A stretch of DNA of 64,000 nucleotides from Comamonadaceae bacterium G21597-S1 (GCA_027214345.1 JAPWHR010000005.1:239783-303782); one strand, 5' to 3'. Positions 1 through 8,480 are shown, counted from the first letter of the stretch. The notes: generated by a model from the letters alone, not told the origin. Numbers and translations are program-made.

Positions 1-485
1 CGGTCCAGATCGGACATGACCACGGCACGCAGTGTCGAGTGCCCGACCATGGCGGCGACGTTGACCGAGGAGGGGGTTGCACGCAGCGCATCGAGATAGG
101 CCTTGAAACTCGTGAAGCGCCCGTGTACCGGCGCCTCGAGCAGGCCCAGCGGCATCGGCAAGTCCATGTCGTCGCGCAGTGGAGCGGCGCTGATGCCGCA
201 GTTGCCGGCAATGATGGTGGTCACGCCCTGCGAGACCTTGAACGTCATGTCGGCCTGGGACAGGACCGCCTGGTCGTCATGGGTATGGGAGTCGATGAAT
301 CCCGGGGCAACGATGCGTCCGCTGGCATCGATGGTGATGTCTGCGGTATGCGCGGCCAGCGGGCCGATGGCGGCAATATGTCCGTCGATGACGCCGATAT
401 CGGCGTCGTATCGTGGCGCCTTGCTGCCGTCGATGACGGTGCCGTGGCGGATCAGCAAATCGTAGTGGGTGGGGCTGGAACTCAT
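1..485 (-). CDS. N-acyl-D-amino-acid deacylase / D-aminoacylase family amidohydrolase (partial, N-terminus)
   Basis: The first about 161 residues of a metal-dependent amidohydrolase; the rest lies before the window. The N-terminal beta-sandwich (about residues 8-60) leads into the metal motif DSHTHDD, with His67 and His69, and then GNCGIS with Cys96. In D-aminoacylases this Cys-containing motif is a zinc site, which separates them from dihydroorotases and ureases. The family hydrolyses N-acyl-D-amino acids in the cytoplasm. The start is the ATG at 485-483, followed by a typical family opening (YDLLIRHGTVIDG). The exact substrate cannot be told from this fragment. Confidence 0.85.
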   Translation of the reverse strand, partial: MSSSPTHYDLLIRHGTVIDGSKAPRYDADIGVIDGHIAAIGPLAAHTADITIDASGRIVAPGFIDSHTHDDQAVLSQADMTFKVSQGVTTIIAGNCGISAAPLRDDMDLPMPLGLLEAPVHGRFTSFKAYLDALRATPSSVNVAAMVGHSTLRAVVMSDLD

Positions 486-851
486 GCGTTTGTCACCTCG
501 AATGGCGGGCCACCCGACTCGTCGACGTCGCCCGGACGCGCCGAAGTCGTGGGGAGGGTTTGAACACGGACGCAGGGTGCATGGTAGCCGAGCCTTCAAC
601 GGGCTCGTGGCAGTCGCCCGGGCTCGTGGGCGACCAGGTCATCGCGGTCCGCCCGAATCCCGCGCCACCGCCGCCGCAAAGCGACGCTGAGCGGGTCATT
701 GGCCCGGCGCATGGAGCGCGCCGCGAGTTCAACGTGACGTTGCGCATCGACCCATCCGATCGATGTCGACGAGGGCCATGGTCGCGGCTTCCTGCCGCAT
801 GTCTTGCGGTACCTGCCGGCGTCAAACACCGACCCGTCCGGCCGGGGCCGG
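486..851. other. Intergenic stretch without a supported gene
   Basis: About 366 bp between the start of the amidohydrolase and the end of the XRE regulator, both on the minus strand. It should hold the amidohydrolase promoter. Several frames stay open on both strands, but none has a recognisable domain or a convincing ribosome site. A minus-strand frame near 596-770 has a fairly natural amino-acid composition, but I cannot support it as a gene. Confidence 0.5.
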
Positions 852-1670
852 TCACAGTGGCTGGGCGCGCAAGACGTCGGCCGTGAACGCATCGGCCGGA
901 AAGAACGACTCGATCATCAATTCCTGCAGCGTCACGTCGTGCGCGGTGCCGAAGATGGTGACGGTGCTGATGAAACCGAGCACGCCGGCCGGCGTGCGCA
1001 TGCGAAACGGCATCACCACGCCCAAGTGTTCACCGTGCAGGTCCTGCGTGCTGGTCCCCTCCGGCAGCGGATATGTCTCGAGCTCGGCCAGCAGGACGGC
1101 CAGCGTGGGGTCAGCGGTGGCGGCCATCTGCTGGCGCAGGCGCTCGAACAGGTGCCTGCGCCACTGCAGCAGGTTTTCGATGCGCGGAGCCACGCCACGG
1201 GGATCCAGGCTGATGCGCAGCACGTTCATCGGCGGCGCGAGCAGATCGTCGGGCAAGCCCTGCAGGAACAGCGCCACGGCGCGATTGGCGGCCACGACGT
1301 TGTAATGGCGGTCCAGCGCCAGCGCCGGGTACGGCTCATGGCCCCGGAGCACCAGCTCGACCGCGGCGCGGGCGCTGGCCAGTTCCGGATCGTCCAGCGA
1401 ACGCTCGCGGTACATCGGCGCGTAGCCGGCGGCCACCAGCAGCGTATTGCGTTCGCGCAGCGGTATGTCCAGCCGTTCGGCCAGGCGCAACACCATCTCG
1501 CGGCTGGGTTCGGAGCGGCCGGTCTCGACGAAGCTCAGGTGCCGGGTGGACACGTCGGCCTCATGTGCCAGGCCTTGCTGGCTCAGGCGCCGGCGCTGCC
1601 GCCAGGTTCGGATGTGGTGGCCGATCGGTGCCGGGGTGCCGCGTGCGGCCGGTGAAAGCAGGTGGTTCAT
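852..1670 (-). CDS. XRE-family transcriptional regulator with MmyB-like ligand domain
   Basis: A 272-residue regulator. A Cro/C1-type helix-turn-helix covers about residues 15-70 (IGHHIRTWRQRRRLSQQGLA, then STRHLSFVETGRSEPSR). It is followed by the MmyB-like ligand-binding region, with a family-typical ALALDRHYNVVAANRA stretch and the C-terminal FISTVTIFGTAHDVTLQEL. The ATG at 1670 (MNHLL) is preferred over one 12 codons upstream because it sits just before the conserved helix-turn-helix. Members often control a divergent neighbour. Here that is the small membrane protein starting at 1779, about 108 bp away, which is the likely target (inference). Confidence 0.88.
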   Translation of the reverse strand: MNHLLSPAARGTPAPIGHHIRTWRQRRRLSQQGLAHEADVSTRHLSFVETGRSEPSREMVLRLAERLDIPLRERNTLLVAAGYAPMYRERSLDDPELASARAAVELVLRGHEPYPALALDRHYNVVAANRAVALFLQGLPDDLLAPPMNVLRISLDPRGVAPRIENLLQWRRHLFERLRQQMAATADPTLAVLLAELETYPLPEGTSTQDLHGEHLGVVMPFRMRTPAGVLGFISTVTIFGTAHDVTLQELMIESFFPADAFTADVLRAQPL

Positions 1671-1778
1671 GGCCCGATGGTAGGCGCGAAGGCCGCTCGA
1701 ATGCATGACCCGGGAGGTAATGGACGATGCGCCGGTGGGGCGGAATCATCGGTGCTTCATCTTTCATCGGAGACACCC

Positions 1779-2189
1779 ATGTTTTTCGCGACTTCTCCCC
1801 GATTCCTGCGCACCGTGCTGCTGCTGGACGCGGCGTCGGTGCTGTTCAGCGGCGTGCCACAGGTGCTGGCCACCGCATGGCTGGCGCGCTGGACCGCCCT
1901 GGACCCCACGCTGCTGCTGTCCAGCGGCCTGTTCCTGTTCGTCTATTCGGCCTTTGTCGTGTGGATCGGCACGCGCCAGCCGATACCTGCGGCACCGGTG
2001 CGGCTTGTCATCGCCGGCAACCTGGCCTGGGGGGTGGGTTGCATGGGCTTGATCGCCATCGCAGCGTCAGGCCTGTCGTCCTGGGGCGTCGCGTATCTGC
2101 TGATGCACGTTGTCGCCGTCACGCTACTTGCCGCCCTGCAATGGGCCGGACTGCGGCAAGCGAACGTGGCGTTGCACGCCGCCGGTTGA
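1779..2189 (+). CDS. Small four-helix membrane protein of unknown function
   Basis: A 136-residue protein with about four hydrophobic segments (near residues 10-32, 42-62, 72-95 and 100-122), so an inner-membrane protein. I do not recognise a named family. The chosen ATG (MFFATSPRF) has a GGAG-type site 9-12 bases upstream, and the frame before it is not protein-like. It is divergent from the MmyB-type regulator, which suggests regulation by that protein. It ends 28 bp from the converging RraA-like gene. Confidence 0.75.
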   Translation: MFFATSPRFLRTVLLLDAASVLFSGVPQVLATAWLARWTALDPTLLLSSGLFLFVYSAFVVWIGTRQPIPAAPVRLVIAGNLAWGVGCMGLIAIAASGLSSWGVAYLLMHVVAVTLLAALQWAGLRQANVALHAAG

Positions 2190-2217
2190 TGCGCCGGCGC
2201 TGGCGGGCCCTGCGTCG

Positions 2218-2919
2218 TCAGTGGATGTCGTCGGCGTCGCGCATCGCCTGTTCGATCGCGTCCACGCCGAAACCCGGGCTGCGTGCCGCCTTGAGCAGCG
2301 GTGCTTCCTTGCGCTGCATTTGCCGGATGCAATCGGGCAGCAAGGGCAATGCATCCAGGGGAATCGCGACCGCGCCATGGCGGTCGGCATGCAGCAATGT
2401 GTCGTGCTGCACCGGCAGGTCGAATACCTCGACCGGTTCGCCGAAGTCGACGACATGGACATGGGCGTGCGACGGTCCGATGCTGCCGGCCAGGATGGGG
2501 AAGGTTGGCGCGAGGTCGCCGAGGTCCCGTACCGAGCCGTTGGTCAACACACCAGCCACGCCCAGCGCCAGGTGCACCGCCGAGTTGACCTCGCCCCAGA
2601 ACGATCCCGTGCCGGGACGCTGGTCGAGGTCCTGCATCACGACCAGCGTCGGCAGCAGCGGTGAGGTGCTGGCGACGTAGCGGTAATACGCCAGCCGACG
2701 CGCGCGCAGCTGTTGCGGCGTGTCGGTGGCCGGCGCCATGGCCCGGATGCGCGCGGTGCGGGCGAAACCCAGCATGGGCGTCATCGGGCAGGGCGCCGCG
2801 ATCAGCGTGCCGTAGGTGAACCCGTGCGCGCTGCGTCCGCCCGTGGCCAGTTCCAGCGCATTGCAGATGGTCGGCGTATCGACCGATCGCAGTACCTCGA
2901 TCAGGGATTGCGTCAACAT
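2218..2919 (-). CDS. RraA-like / 4-hydroxy-4-methyl-2-oxoglutarate aldolase family protein
   Basis: A 233-residue member of the RraA/HMG-aldolase family. It carries the diagnostic segment GVLTNGSVRDLGDL, whose Arg-Asp pair binds substrate and metal in the aldolases, and the earlier VVMQDLDQRPGTGSFWGEV segment. Known members cleave 4-hydroxy-4-methyl-2-oxoglutarate or decarboxylate oxaloacetate; E. coli RraA itself inhibits RNase E. Being last in an operon with two Bug solute receptors (7 bp behind the nearer one) favours a catabolic enzyme for a carboxylic acid over an RNase regulator. Substrate unknown. Confidence 0.82.
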   Translation of the reverse strand: MLTQSLIEVLRSVDTPTICNALELATGGRSAHGFTYGTLIAAPCPMTPMLGFARTARIRAMAPATDTPQQLRARRLAYYRYVASTSPLLPTLVVMQDLDQRPGTGSFWGEVNSAVHLALGVAGVLTNGSVRDLGDLAPTFPILAGSIGPSHAHVHVVDFGEPVEVFDLPVQHDTLLHADRHGAVAIPLDALPLLPDCIRQMQRKEAPLLKAARSPGFGVDAIEQAMRDADDIH

Positions 2920-2926
2920 CGCGACG

Positions 2927-3943
2927 TCAATCCACGCTGATGTTGTTGGCCTTGATCAGTTCGGCGAACTTCACGGTCTCGTCCTTGATGAAGCCCGCAA
3001 AGGCTTGCGGTGTCATCGGTTTCGGCACGAAGCCCTGCGCCGCCAGGCGCGCCTTCACCGCGGGTGACTCCAGGATGGTGACGACCTCCTTGTTCAGGTA
3101 GTGGACGATGGCCGGCGGTGTGCCGGCCGGAGCCAGCAGGCCGAGCCAGGTCGCGGCAGCGAAGTTGGGCACTCCGGCTTCGGCCAGCGTCGGCAACTCG
3201 GGCGCCAGTTCGCTGCGCGTGGTGCTGGTCACCGCCAGCGCCGTGGCCTTGCCGCCCTTGGCAAACGCCAGTGCCGTGGCCATGTTGTCGAACTGCATGT
3301 CGATCTGGCTGCCGGCCAGGTCGGTCAGCGACTGGCTCGAGCCCTTGTACGGCACGTGGATGGCCTTGCCGCCGATGCGGTTGAGCATCAGGACGGTGGT
3401 CAGGTGCTGTGAGGTTCCGTTGCCACTGGTGCCATAGGACACGGCATCCGGTTTGGCCTTGATCGCGGCAATCAGCTCCTGCACGGTTTTTGCGCCGGAC
3501 TTGTTGCTGGCCAGCAGCACCAGCGGCGTACTGGCCAGCTGGGTGATGGGTGCGAAGTCGCGCTCGGTGTCGTAGTTCACGCGCTTGAGCAGCGTGGGAT
3601 TCACGGCCAGCGCCGTTTGCGTGCCCAGCAACAGCGTCGTGCCGTCCGGTTTGGCGCGCGCGACGAATTCGGTGCCGATGCCGCCGCCGGCGCCGGCCTT
3701 GTTCTCGACGATGACCGGCGTCCCCCAGCGCTTGGCAAGTTCGTCGGCGATCAGGCGGCCGATGATGTCGGTCGCGCCACCCGGGGCGAACGGCACGACG
3801 ATGGAGACGCGGCTGTCGCCGGGGTAGTTGGCGGGCTTTTCGGCATTCGCCTGGGCCTGCGCGAACGAAGGCAAGGCGCCGGCGGTGACAAGAGCGGCTG
3901 CGAGCAGCGTGAACGCGCGTCTGGCGGCGTGGTGGATCGGCAT
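2927..3943 (-). CDS. Bug/TctC-family periplasmic solute-binding protein
   Basis: A 338-residue secreted receptor. An N-terminal signal peptide (basic MPIHHAARRAF, hydrophobic core, cleavage near ASFAQAQA) precedes a mature domain with the Bug-family beta-strand motif IVVPFAPGGATD, VENKAGAGGGIG and the later YGTSGNGTSQHL and VPYKGSSQSLTDL motifs. Bug proteins bind carboxylic acids and amides, and many act without an adjacent TctAB permease, as here. It lies 27 bp downstream of a second Bug gene and 7 bp upstream of the RraA-like gene, so all three are probably co-transcribed. Confidence 0.93.
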   Translation of the reverse strand: MPIHHAARRAFTLLAAALVTAGALPSFAQAQANAEKPANYPGDSRVSIVVPFAPGGATDIIGRLIADELAKRWGTPVIVENKAGAGGGIGTEFVARAKPDGTTLLLGTQTALAVNPTLLKRVNYDTERDFAPITQLASTPLVLLASNKSGAKTVQELIAAIKAKPDAVSYGTSGNGTSQHLTTVLMLNRIGGKAIHVPYKGSSQSLTDLAGSQIDMQFDNMATALAFAKGGKATALAVTSTTRSELAPELPTLAEAGVPNFAAATWLGLLAPAGTPPAIVHYLNKEVVTILESPAVKARLAAQGFVPKPMTPQAFAGFIKDETVKFAELIKANNISVD

Positions 3944-3970
3944 GTGTGTTCTCCTGGTGTGGTTGGGGGG

Positions 3971-4960
3971 TTATTCGGCCTGGATGCCGGCTTCCTGGAT
4001 CACCTTGCTCCATTTGGTGATCTCGGCGCGCTGGAAGGCGGCAAATGCGTCGGCGGTACGGCCATCGGGTTCGACGCCGAAGTTGCGCAGCCGGCCCTGC
4101 ACTTCAGGCAGGGCGACGATGGCGGCGATCTCCTTGGCCAGCCGGTCGACGACCGCCGCAGGGGTGCCGGCAGGGGCAAACACGCCTTGCCACGACTGCA
4201 TCTCGAAATTCGGCACACCGCTGGCCGCCAACGGCAGCACGCCGGGCAGGCTGGCCAGCGCCGCCTTGGACGTGACGCCCAGAACCTTGACCTTTTTTGC
4301 GTCGATCATCGGCCGCGCTGCCGCGACGGTTTCGAACACCATGTCGATCTGACCACCGACAAGGTCGACCATGGCTTGCGAGCCGCCCTTGTAGGTGATC
4401 TGGCGCATGTGCGTGCCGGTGATGGACTGGAACAGCTGGCCCGACAGGTGTTGCGAGGTGCCTGCGCCGGCCGTGCCGTAGGTCAGCGACTCCGGCTTGG
4501 CCCTGAGTTCGGCCAGGATGTCCTGCACGGAGTTGAAGCGGCTGCCCGATGGCACCACCAGCGCATTGCTGACCGTGCCCACCATGGCGACCGGCGCGAA
4601 ATCCTTGACCGGCTCGTAGCCGAGGTTCTTGTTGAAGAACGGGTTGACCGCGTGGGTGGTGATGGTGCCGCCCATGATGGTGTAGCCGTCCGGTGCGGAG
4701 CGGGCCACCGCCTGCGTGCCGACGATACCCGAGACGCCGGGCTTGTTCTCGACGACGACCGACTGGCCCAGTCGTTCGCTCAGGTGTTGTGCGACCAGGC
4801 GCGCGACGCCGTCCGACACGCCGCCGGGCGAGAACGGCACGACGTATTTGACCGGCTTGGCCGGCCAGGCCGGCTGGGCCTGGGCTGCCCCGGCGAAGGC
4901 CGTGGCGGCAGCCAGCGAAGCCAGAGTTGCAAGGAGGATGCGGCGGTTGCTGCGTGGCAT
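3971..4960 (-). CDS. Bug/TctC-family periplasmic solute-binding protein
   Basis: A 329-residue Bug receptor with signal peptide MPRSNRRILLATLASLAAA, cleaved near AGAAQAQP. Family motifs are VVPFSPGGVSDG, VENKPGVSGIVG, YGTAGAGTSQHLSG and ITYKGGSQAMVDL. The ATG at 4960 gives a normal signal peptide; upstream codons in the same frame are not signal-like. It is the first gene of a Bug-Bug-RraA operon. Tandem Bug genes in one operon suggest a recent duplication or two related ligands. The upstream region has repeated TTGCAT hexamers and an 18-bp palindrome that may be operators. Confidence 0.93.
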   Translation of the reverse strand: MPRSNRRILLATLASLAAATAFAGAAQAQPAWPAKPVKYVVPFSPGGVSDGVARLVAQHLSERLGQSVVVENKPGVSGIVGTQAVARSAPDGYTIMGGTITTHAVNPFFNKNLGYEPVKDFAPVAMVGTVSNALVVPSGSRFNSVQDILAELRAKPESLTYGTAGAGTSQHLSGQLFQSITGTHMRQITYKGGSQAMVDLVGGQIDMVFETVAAARPMIDAKKVKVLGVTSKAALASLPGVLPLAASGVPNFEMQSWQGVFAPAGTPAAVVDRLAKEIAAIVALPEVQGRLRNFGVEPDGRTADAFAAFQRAEITKWSKVIQEAGIQAE

Positions 4961-5309
4961 GGGTTTGTCTCTTGTCGGTCGTGGTTGATGAGAAATTCTT
5001 GCTCGTATTGCATGCGATTGCATGCCGGGATACCAGTCATCACAGCGGAGTTTGGAGACGTTTCTCAATGAGCGATATTGCTGAGTACGATTCGATCCTG
5101 AACTCATTTTGCATAACTGGCATTCTGCGTTGCATACGTATGCAACACGTATTCTACCGGAGAATCCGCGCCTTGGCGCCGGTGGTGCGCGTGGTTGGCG
5201 CCGGAACCGCGGTTGCCGCGACCGCGGGAAGCCGACCCGGCGCCGTTCGCGGATGCATCATTCGACGCGGTCGGCCGGGCTGGCATCAAAGCGCCGTACC
5301 ATGCGGCCC
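4961..5309. promoter_or_regulatory. Divergent control region between Bug operon and FAD monooxygenase
   Basis: No gene is supported here. The hexamer TTGCAT occurs directly at 5008, 5018, 5109 and 5130 and inverted at 5140-5145. The first two form a direct repeat with a 10-bp period. The last two make a perfect palindrome. That arrangement suggests an operator region for one regulator acting on one or both divergent genes (inference). Confidence 0.45.
5129..5146. promoter_or_regulatory. 18-bp perfect palindrome, probable operator
   Basis: GTTGCATACGTATGCAAC reads the same on both strands. Its form resembles the short AT-centred palindromes bound by GntR/FCD-type repressors, but no such regulator lies nearby. 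It is about 170 bp upstream of both the Bug operon start and the monooxygenase start. Confidence 0.5.
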
Positions 5310-6551
5310 ATGCCTGAACCACGCCTGCTTGTATCCGGTGCCGGTATCGCCGGCCTGGCCGCGGCGTTGGCCTGTGGCCGTGCGGATCGTCCGGTGCGGG
5401 TGATCGAACGGGCCGCGGCATTCGGCGAGGTCGGGGCGGGTATTCAGATCGGGCCGAACGTGACACGTATCCTGCATGGCTGGGGACTGGAGCAGTCGCT
5501 GGCGCGGTTGGCGGCGTTCCCCGATCGTTTGCAGGTGCGCAGCGCCATCTCGGGTCGGGAGTTGGCGGCCATGCCGCTGGGCGACGCGATGCGCCGGCGA
5601 TATGGCGCACCATACGCCACCGTGCATCGCGCCGACCTGCATCGGCTGCTGCTGGACGCGGTGGACGCGCAAGGCGGTGTACAGCTGGACCTCGACAGCG
5701 CGTTGCTGGACTTCGAGCAGTCGAGCGATGCCGGCGTGACGGTGACCGTCGCCGGGGGCCGGCAGCTGCAGTCCGACGCACTGCTGGGCGCCGACGGCTT
5801 GTGGAGCCCGGTGCGCCGGCAACTGCTGGACGATGGCGATCCGCAGCCGACCGGGCACCTCGCATATCGGGCCTTGTTGCGGCAATCCGATTTGCCCGCC
5901 GTGATGCGCAGCGGGCAGGTCACCGCCTGGCTCGGGCCGCAACTCCACGTGGTGCAGTATCCGGTGCGGGGTGGCGAATGGCTCAATCTGGTGGTTGTCG
6001 TGCATGGCGCACCGGACTGGTTGCGTGCGGCCAATGCCACGCCGGGCCAGCTGGCGAACTGGAACCAGCACGCGGATCGCGGGCAGTTGCTGGCGGCCCT
6101 GGGCACGGTGGCGCTGCCGCTGCGGGCACTGGTCGAAGCCGTGCCGGCCTGGCGCCTGTGGATTCTGTGCGATCGAGCGCCGATGAGCGGGCCGGGCGAA
6201 CATGGGCGCGGGCGTGTGGTGTTGCTCGGCGACGCCGCGCATCCGATGCGGCCCTATCTGGCACAAGGCGCAGGCATGGCGATCGAGGATGCCCAGGCCA
6301 TCGCCACGGCGTTGGCGGACCGGGCCCGGCCGGTCGAGGTGGCGCTGGCCGAATTCGCGCGGCTGCGCTGGCCACGCAATCGGCGGGTGCAACGCCGTTC
6401 GCGCCGCAACGGCCAGGTGTTCCATGCCAGCGGCCCCGTGCGCTGGGGGCGCGACGCAGCGCTGGCCTTGCTGGGCGCCCGGCTGCTCGAGTTGCCCTGG
6501 TTGTACGGCGGCGCAGGCGCTGGCCTCGGCAGCCGTGTCGACGGCACGTGA
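5310..6551 (+). CDS. FAD-dependent aromatic monooxygenase (salicylate-hydroxylase-like)
   Basis: A 413-residue class A flavoprotein monooxygenase. The N-terminal Rossmann fold has the GAGIAGLAAAL dinucleotide motif. The second FAD motif VVLLGDAAHPMRPYLAQGAG comes near residue 300 and is typical of salicylate and 6-hydroxynicotinate 3-monooxygenases. The family hydroxylates aromatic acids using NAD(P)H and oxygen. The start could be 5310 (MPEPRLL) or 5301 (MRPMPEP); 5310 puts the Rossmann strand at the usual distance from the N-terminus. It is divergent from the Bug operon, so it may act on the acid imported there (inference). Confidence 0.87.
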   Translation: MPEPRLLVSGAGIAGLAAALACGRADRPVRVIERAAAFGEVGAGIQIGPNVTRILHGWGLEQSLARLAAFPDRLQVRSAISGRELAAMPLGDAMRRRYGAPYATVHRADLHRLLLDAVDAQGGVQLDLDSALLDFEQSSDAGVTVTVAGGRQLQSDALLGADGLWSPVRRQLLDDGDPQPTGHLAYRALLRQSDLPAVMRSGQVTAWLGPQLHVVQYPVRGGEWLNLVVVVHGAPDWLRAANATPGQLANWNQHADRGQLLAALGTVALPLRALVEAVPAWRLWILCDRAPMSGPGEHGRGRVVLLGDAAHPMRPYLAQGAGMAIEDAQAIATALADRARPVEVALAEFARLRWPRNRRVQRRSRRNGQVFHASGPVRWGRDAALALLGARLLELPWLYGGAGAGLGSRVDGT

Positions 6552-6605
6552 CCGGGGCGCCACTGGCCGGCGTACGGGTCCGCGCCGCAGCAGGCGTTGC
6601 CGCCG

Positions 6606-7145
6606 CTACAGCGGCTTGAACACGAATCCGATGACCAGGCCCTGGTCCGTCACCGTGATGCTGTCGGGCCGCATGCCCAGGCTGTCGGCAAGGGCCAGGT
6701 CCTGCGGACGCAACTGGTGCAACACCACTTCCTGCAAGGCCTGCGCGGCCACGGCTGGCCCGTAGGCGTTGAGCAGATCCGACGCCTGGGGCGTCAGGCC
6801 CGGCAGTTGCAGATTCCGGAACTGCAGCCGGTGCGCACGTATCGTCCGGTCGGCCGGTTCGTAGCGTAGCGCGAAGTCCACATCGAACCATCCCCGCAGT
6901 GAGTGCTCCAGTGCCGGTCCGGCCGCCGCGACGGTCATCTGCGCGCTCACGCGGTTCTGCTGCCGCAACAGGCGCAGCTGTGGCGGCTGGATGTCGAGGT
7001 CGACCAGGCCGGGTACGCCGAAACGCATGGGAAAACGCTGCGCCACCGCCTGCTGCAGTTGTTCGGCCGATACGGTGTAGCGGGGTTGGGCCTGGGCGGC
7101 CAGCGCCACGGTGCACCCGGCGGCGGCAAGGGCCGGCGCAAGCAT
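6606..7145 (-). CDS. DUF1439/YceB-like periplasmic or lipid-associated protein
   Basis: About 179 residues. A hydrophobic N-terminus (LAPALAAAGCTVALAAQAQ) looks like a signal peptide ending near AQAQ, followed by a TULIP-like domain: YTVSAEQLQQAVAQRFP, then the conserved ending DSITVTDQGLVIGFVFKPL. This matches my recollection of the YceB/DUF1439 family of envelope proteins of unknown role. The start is uncertain: the ATG at 7145 leaves no basic residues before the hydrophobic core, so translation may begin upstream, as far as 7214. The gene converges on the monooxygenase. Confidence 0.65.
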   Translation of the reverse strand: MLAPALAAAGCTVALAAQAQPRYTVSAEQLQQAVAQRFPMRFGVPGLVDLDIQPPQLRLLRQQNRVSAQMTVAAAGPALEHSLRGWFDVDFALRYEPADRTIRAHRLQFRNLQLPGLTPQASDLLNAYGPAVAAQALQEVVLHQLRPQDLALADSLGMRPDSITVTDQGLVIGFVFKPL

Positions 7146-7565
7146 GCGCCAGCCATGCCGAGGTGGCGCGTATCCGCGCCGGGCAGTGACAAGCACAAGC
7201 GCAAGGCGGCACATGTGCAGCAGCCATTGGGTCGCGCTCCGGGCGAATCCAGCCGTGCGCCGCACACGGGGCGCTCCAGCGCGTCGCCGGGCCCCTGTGG
7301 AACAGGGATTCGCTTGAGAGACCATCATGCGCAAACACGATACCACCGTCGCCTGTGTGCAGGTGGCACGCGCCAGTGGCGGCGCCGCCCGGTTCGACTG
7401 GCGCAGGACCGGTGACCGGAGGCCTTGGCTGCGGCATGGCGGATACTTGTCGGGCCGGCCCGCGTCGAGCGGTTGCCGGCGGACGCGGTTTCGCGCACAC
7501 GCGCGGGAACCACCCCATGGCGACGCCGAACGGCGTTCGCCGATCGCAATGCGCTGGAGGCACAC
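7146..7565. other. Intergenic stretch between DUF1439-like gene and ridA-like gene
   Basis: About 420 bp. A 6-bp inverted repeat, CCCTGT/ACAGGG with a 3-nt spacer, lies at 7293-7307. Open frames exist (for example plus strand 7327-7569) but are rich in Arg and lack any domain. Promoters for the flanking genes presumably lie here; none is clear. The start of the upstream minus-strand gene may extend to 7214. Confidence 0.45.
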
Positions 7566-7925
7566 TTGAAGAACGACATCACCCGAACCCATACCACGGC
7601 CCGCATGAGCAAGATCGTGCGCCATGGAGACCTGGTCTACCTGTGCGGCCAGACATCCAGTGGCACGGACTTCACCGACATGGCCGGCCAGGCCGCTGAA
7701 ACACTGCGCCGGGTCGACGCGCTTCTGGAAGAGGCCGGCACCGACAAGTCGCGGCTGCTGAGCGCGCTGATCCATATCCGCAGCATGGACGACTTCACTG
7801 CGATGAATGCGGTCTGGGATGCCTGGTTGCCGCCAGGGGCCGCGCCCGCGCGCACGACGGTGCAGGCCGCGCTGGCGTCGCCCCAGCTGTTGTTCGAGGT
7901 GACCGTGGTCGCGGCAGCCGGTTGA
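7566..7925 (+). CDS. RidA family (YjgF/UK114) protein
   Basis: A 119-residue RidA-like protein. The usual N-terminus (about 10 residues, then ARMSKIVRHGDLVYLCGQ) is restored only if translation begins at TTG 7566, which has an ideal GGAGG at 7556-7560. The first ATG in frame (7605) would remove the first strand. The conserved Arg in PARTTVQAALASPQLLFEV matches the residue that binds the carboxylate of imines in active RidA proteins. These enzymes hydrolyse reactive enamine/imine intermediates in the cytoplasm, though this subgroup may have another substrate. It is followed 9 bp later by a P-loop kinase. Confidence 0.88.
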   Translation: MKNDITRTHTTARMSKIVRHGDLVYLCGQTSSGTDFTDMAGQAAETLRRVDALLEEAGTDKSRLLSALIHIRSMDDFTAMNAVWDAWLPPGAAPARTTVQAALASPQLLFEVTVVAAAG

Positions 7926-7934
7926 CGTTGTTCG

Positions 7935-8480
7935 ATGTCTGCCGAGGGCCAGGCCCCGCAGCCTGAACGCACGATGCCGACCCTGCATCTGATCGAAGGC
8001 CCTGTCGGTGCCGGCAAGTCGACCTATGCCGGGAAACTGGCTGCTCGCACCGGGGGCGTGCACGTGGCACTGGACGCATGGTTCGTGCGCCTGTTCAGCC
8101 CGGATCGACCGGCCAGCGACGTCATGGCCTGGTATCTTGCGCGCAAGCAGCGCCTGAACGACCACATCTGGCAACACGCGCTGGTCTTGCGGGCGGCCGG
8201 TGTGACGCCGATCCTGGAGCTCGGCCTGGTGCAGCGGCAGATGCGCCAGGACGTCTACCGGCGCGCACAGGACGCCGGCGTCGAGATACAGGTCCACCTG
8301 CTCGAGGCCTCGCGTGCGCTGCGGCGCGCGCGGGTTGCGCGGCGCAATGCCGACCAGGGGCCGACGTTCTCGATGGTGGTGCCCGACGCGATCTTCGAGA
8401 TGGCCAGCGACGCATGGGAAGAGCCGGACGAGCAGGAACGGGCTGCGCATCGGATGATTCGCGTCAGCACCGGGGGCTGA
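7935..8480 (+). CDS. P-loop AAA/zeta-toxin-like kinase
   Basis: A 181-residue (or 168 if it starts at the ATG at 7974) ATP-binding protein. A Walker A motif GPVGAGKST lies near the N-terminus, followed by VALDAWFVRLF, where the Asp suits a kinase phosphate-acceptor site, and by an Arg-rich lid (SRALRRARVARRN). It resembles small AAA-domain kinases related to chloramphenicol phosphotransferase and zeta toxins. No antitoxin-like gene is adjacent, so a toxin role is not supported. It follows the RidA gene closely and converges on fumarase. Confidence 0.75.
   Translation: MSAEGQAPQPERTMPTLHLIEGPVGAGKSTYAGKLAARTGGVHVALDAWFVRLFSPDRPASDVMAWYLARKQRLNDHIWQHALVLRAAGVTPILELGLVQRQMRQDVYRRAQDAGVEIQVHLLEASRALRRARVARRNADQGPTFSMVVPDAIFEMASDAWEEPDEQERAAHRMIRVSTGG

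Noticed and set aside
493-892. Open minus-strand frames between the amidohydrolase and the regulator
   Set aside because: No motif, weak starts and overlap with the regulator; I could not tell them from chance frames in GC-rich DNA.
3617-5071. A long plus-strand frame across the tandem Bug genes
   Set aside because: The Bug proteins on the other strand have signal peptides and family motifs; this frame has none.
7327-7569. An 80-codon plus-strand frame upstream of the RidA gene
   Set aside because: Arg-rich, no ribosome site and no family; it overlaps the RidA ribosome site.
7935-8480. Toxin-antitoxin system (zeta-like kinase)
   Set aside because: The kinase has a P-loop, but no small partner gene precedes it; the neighbour is a RidA protein.
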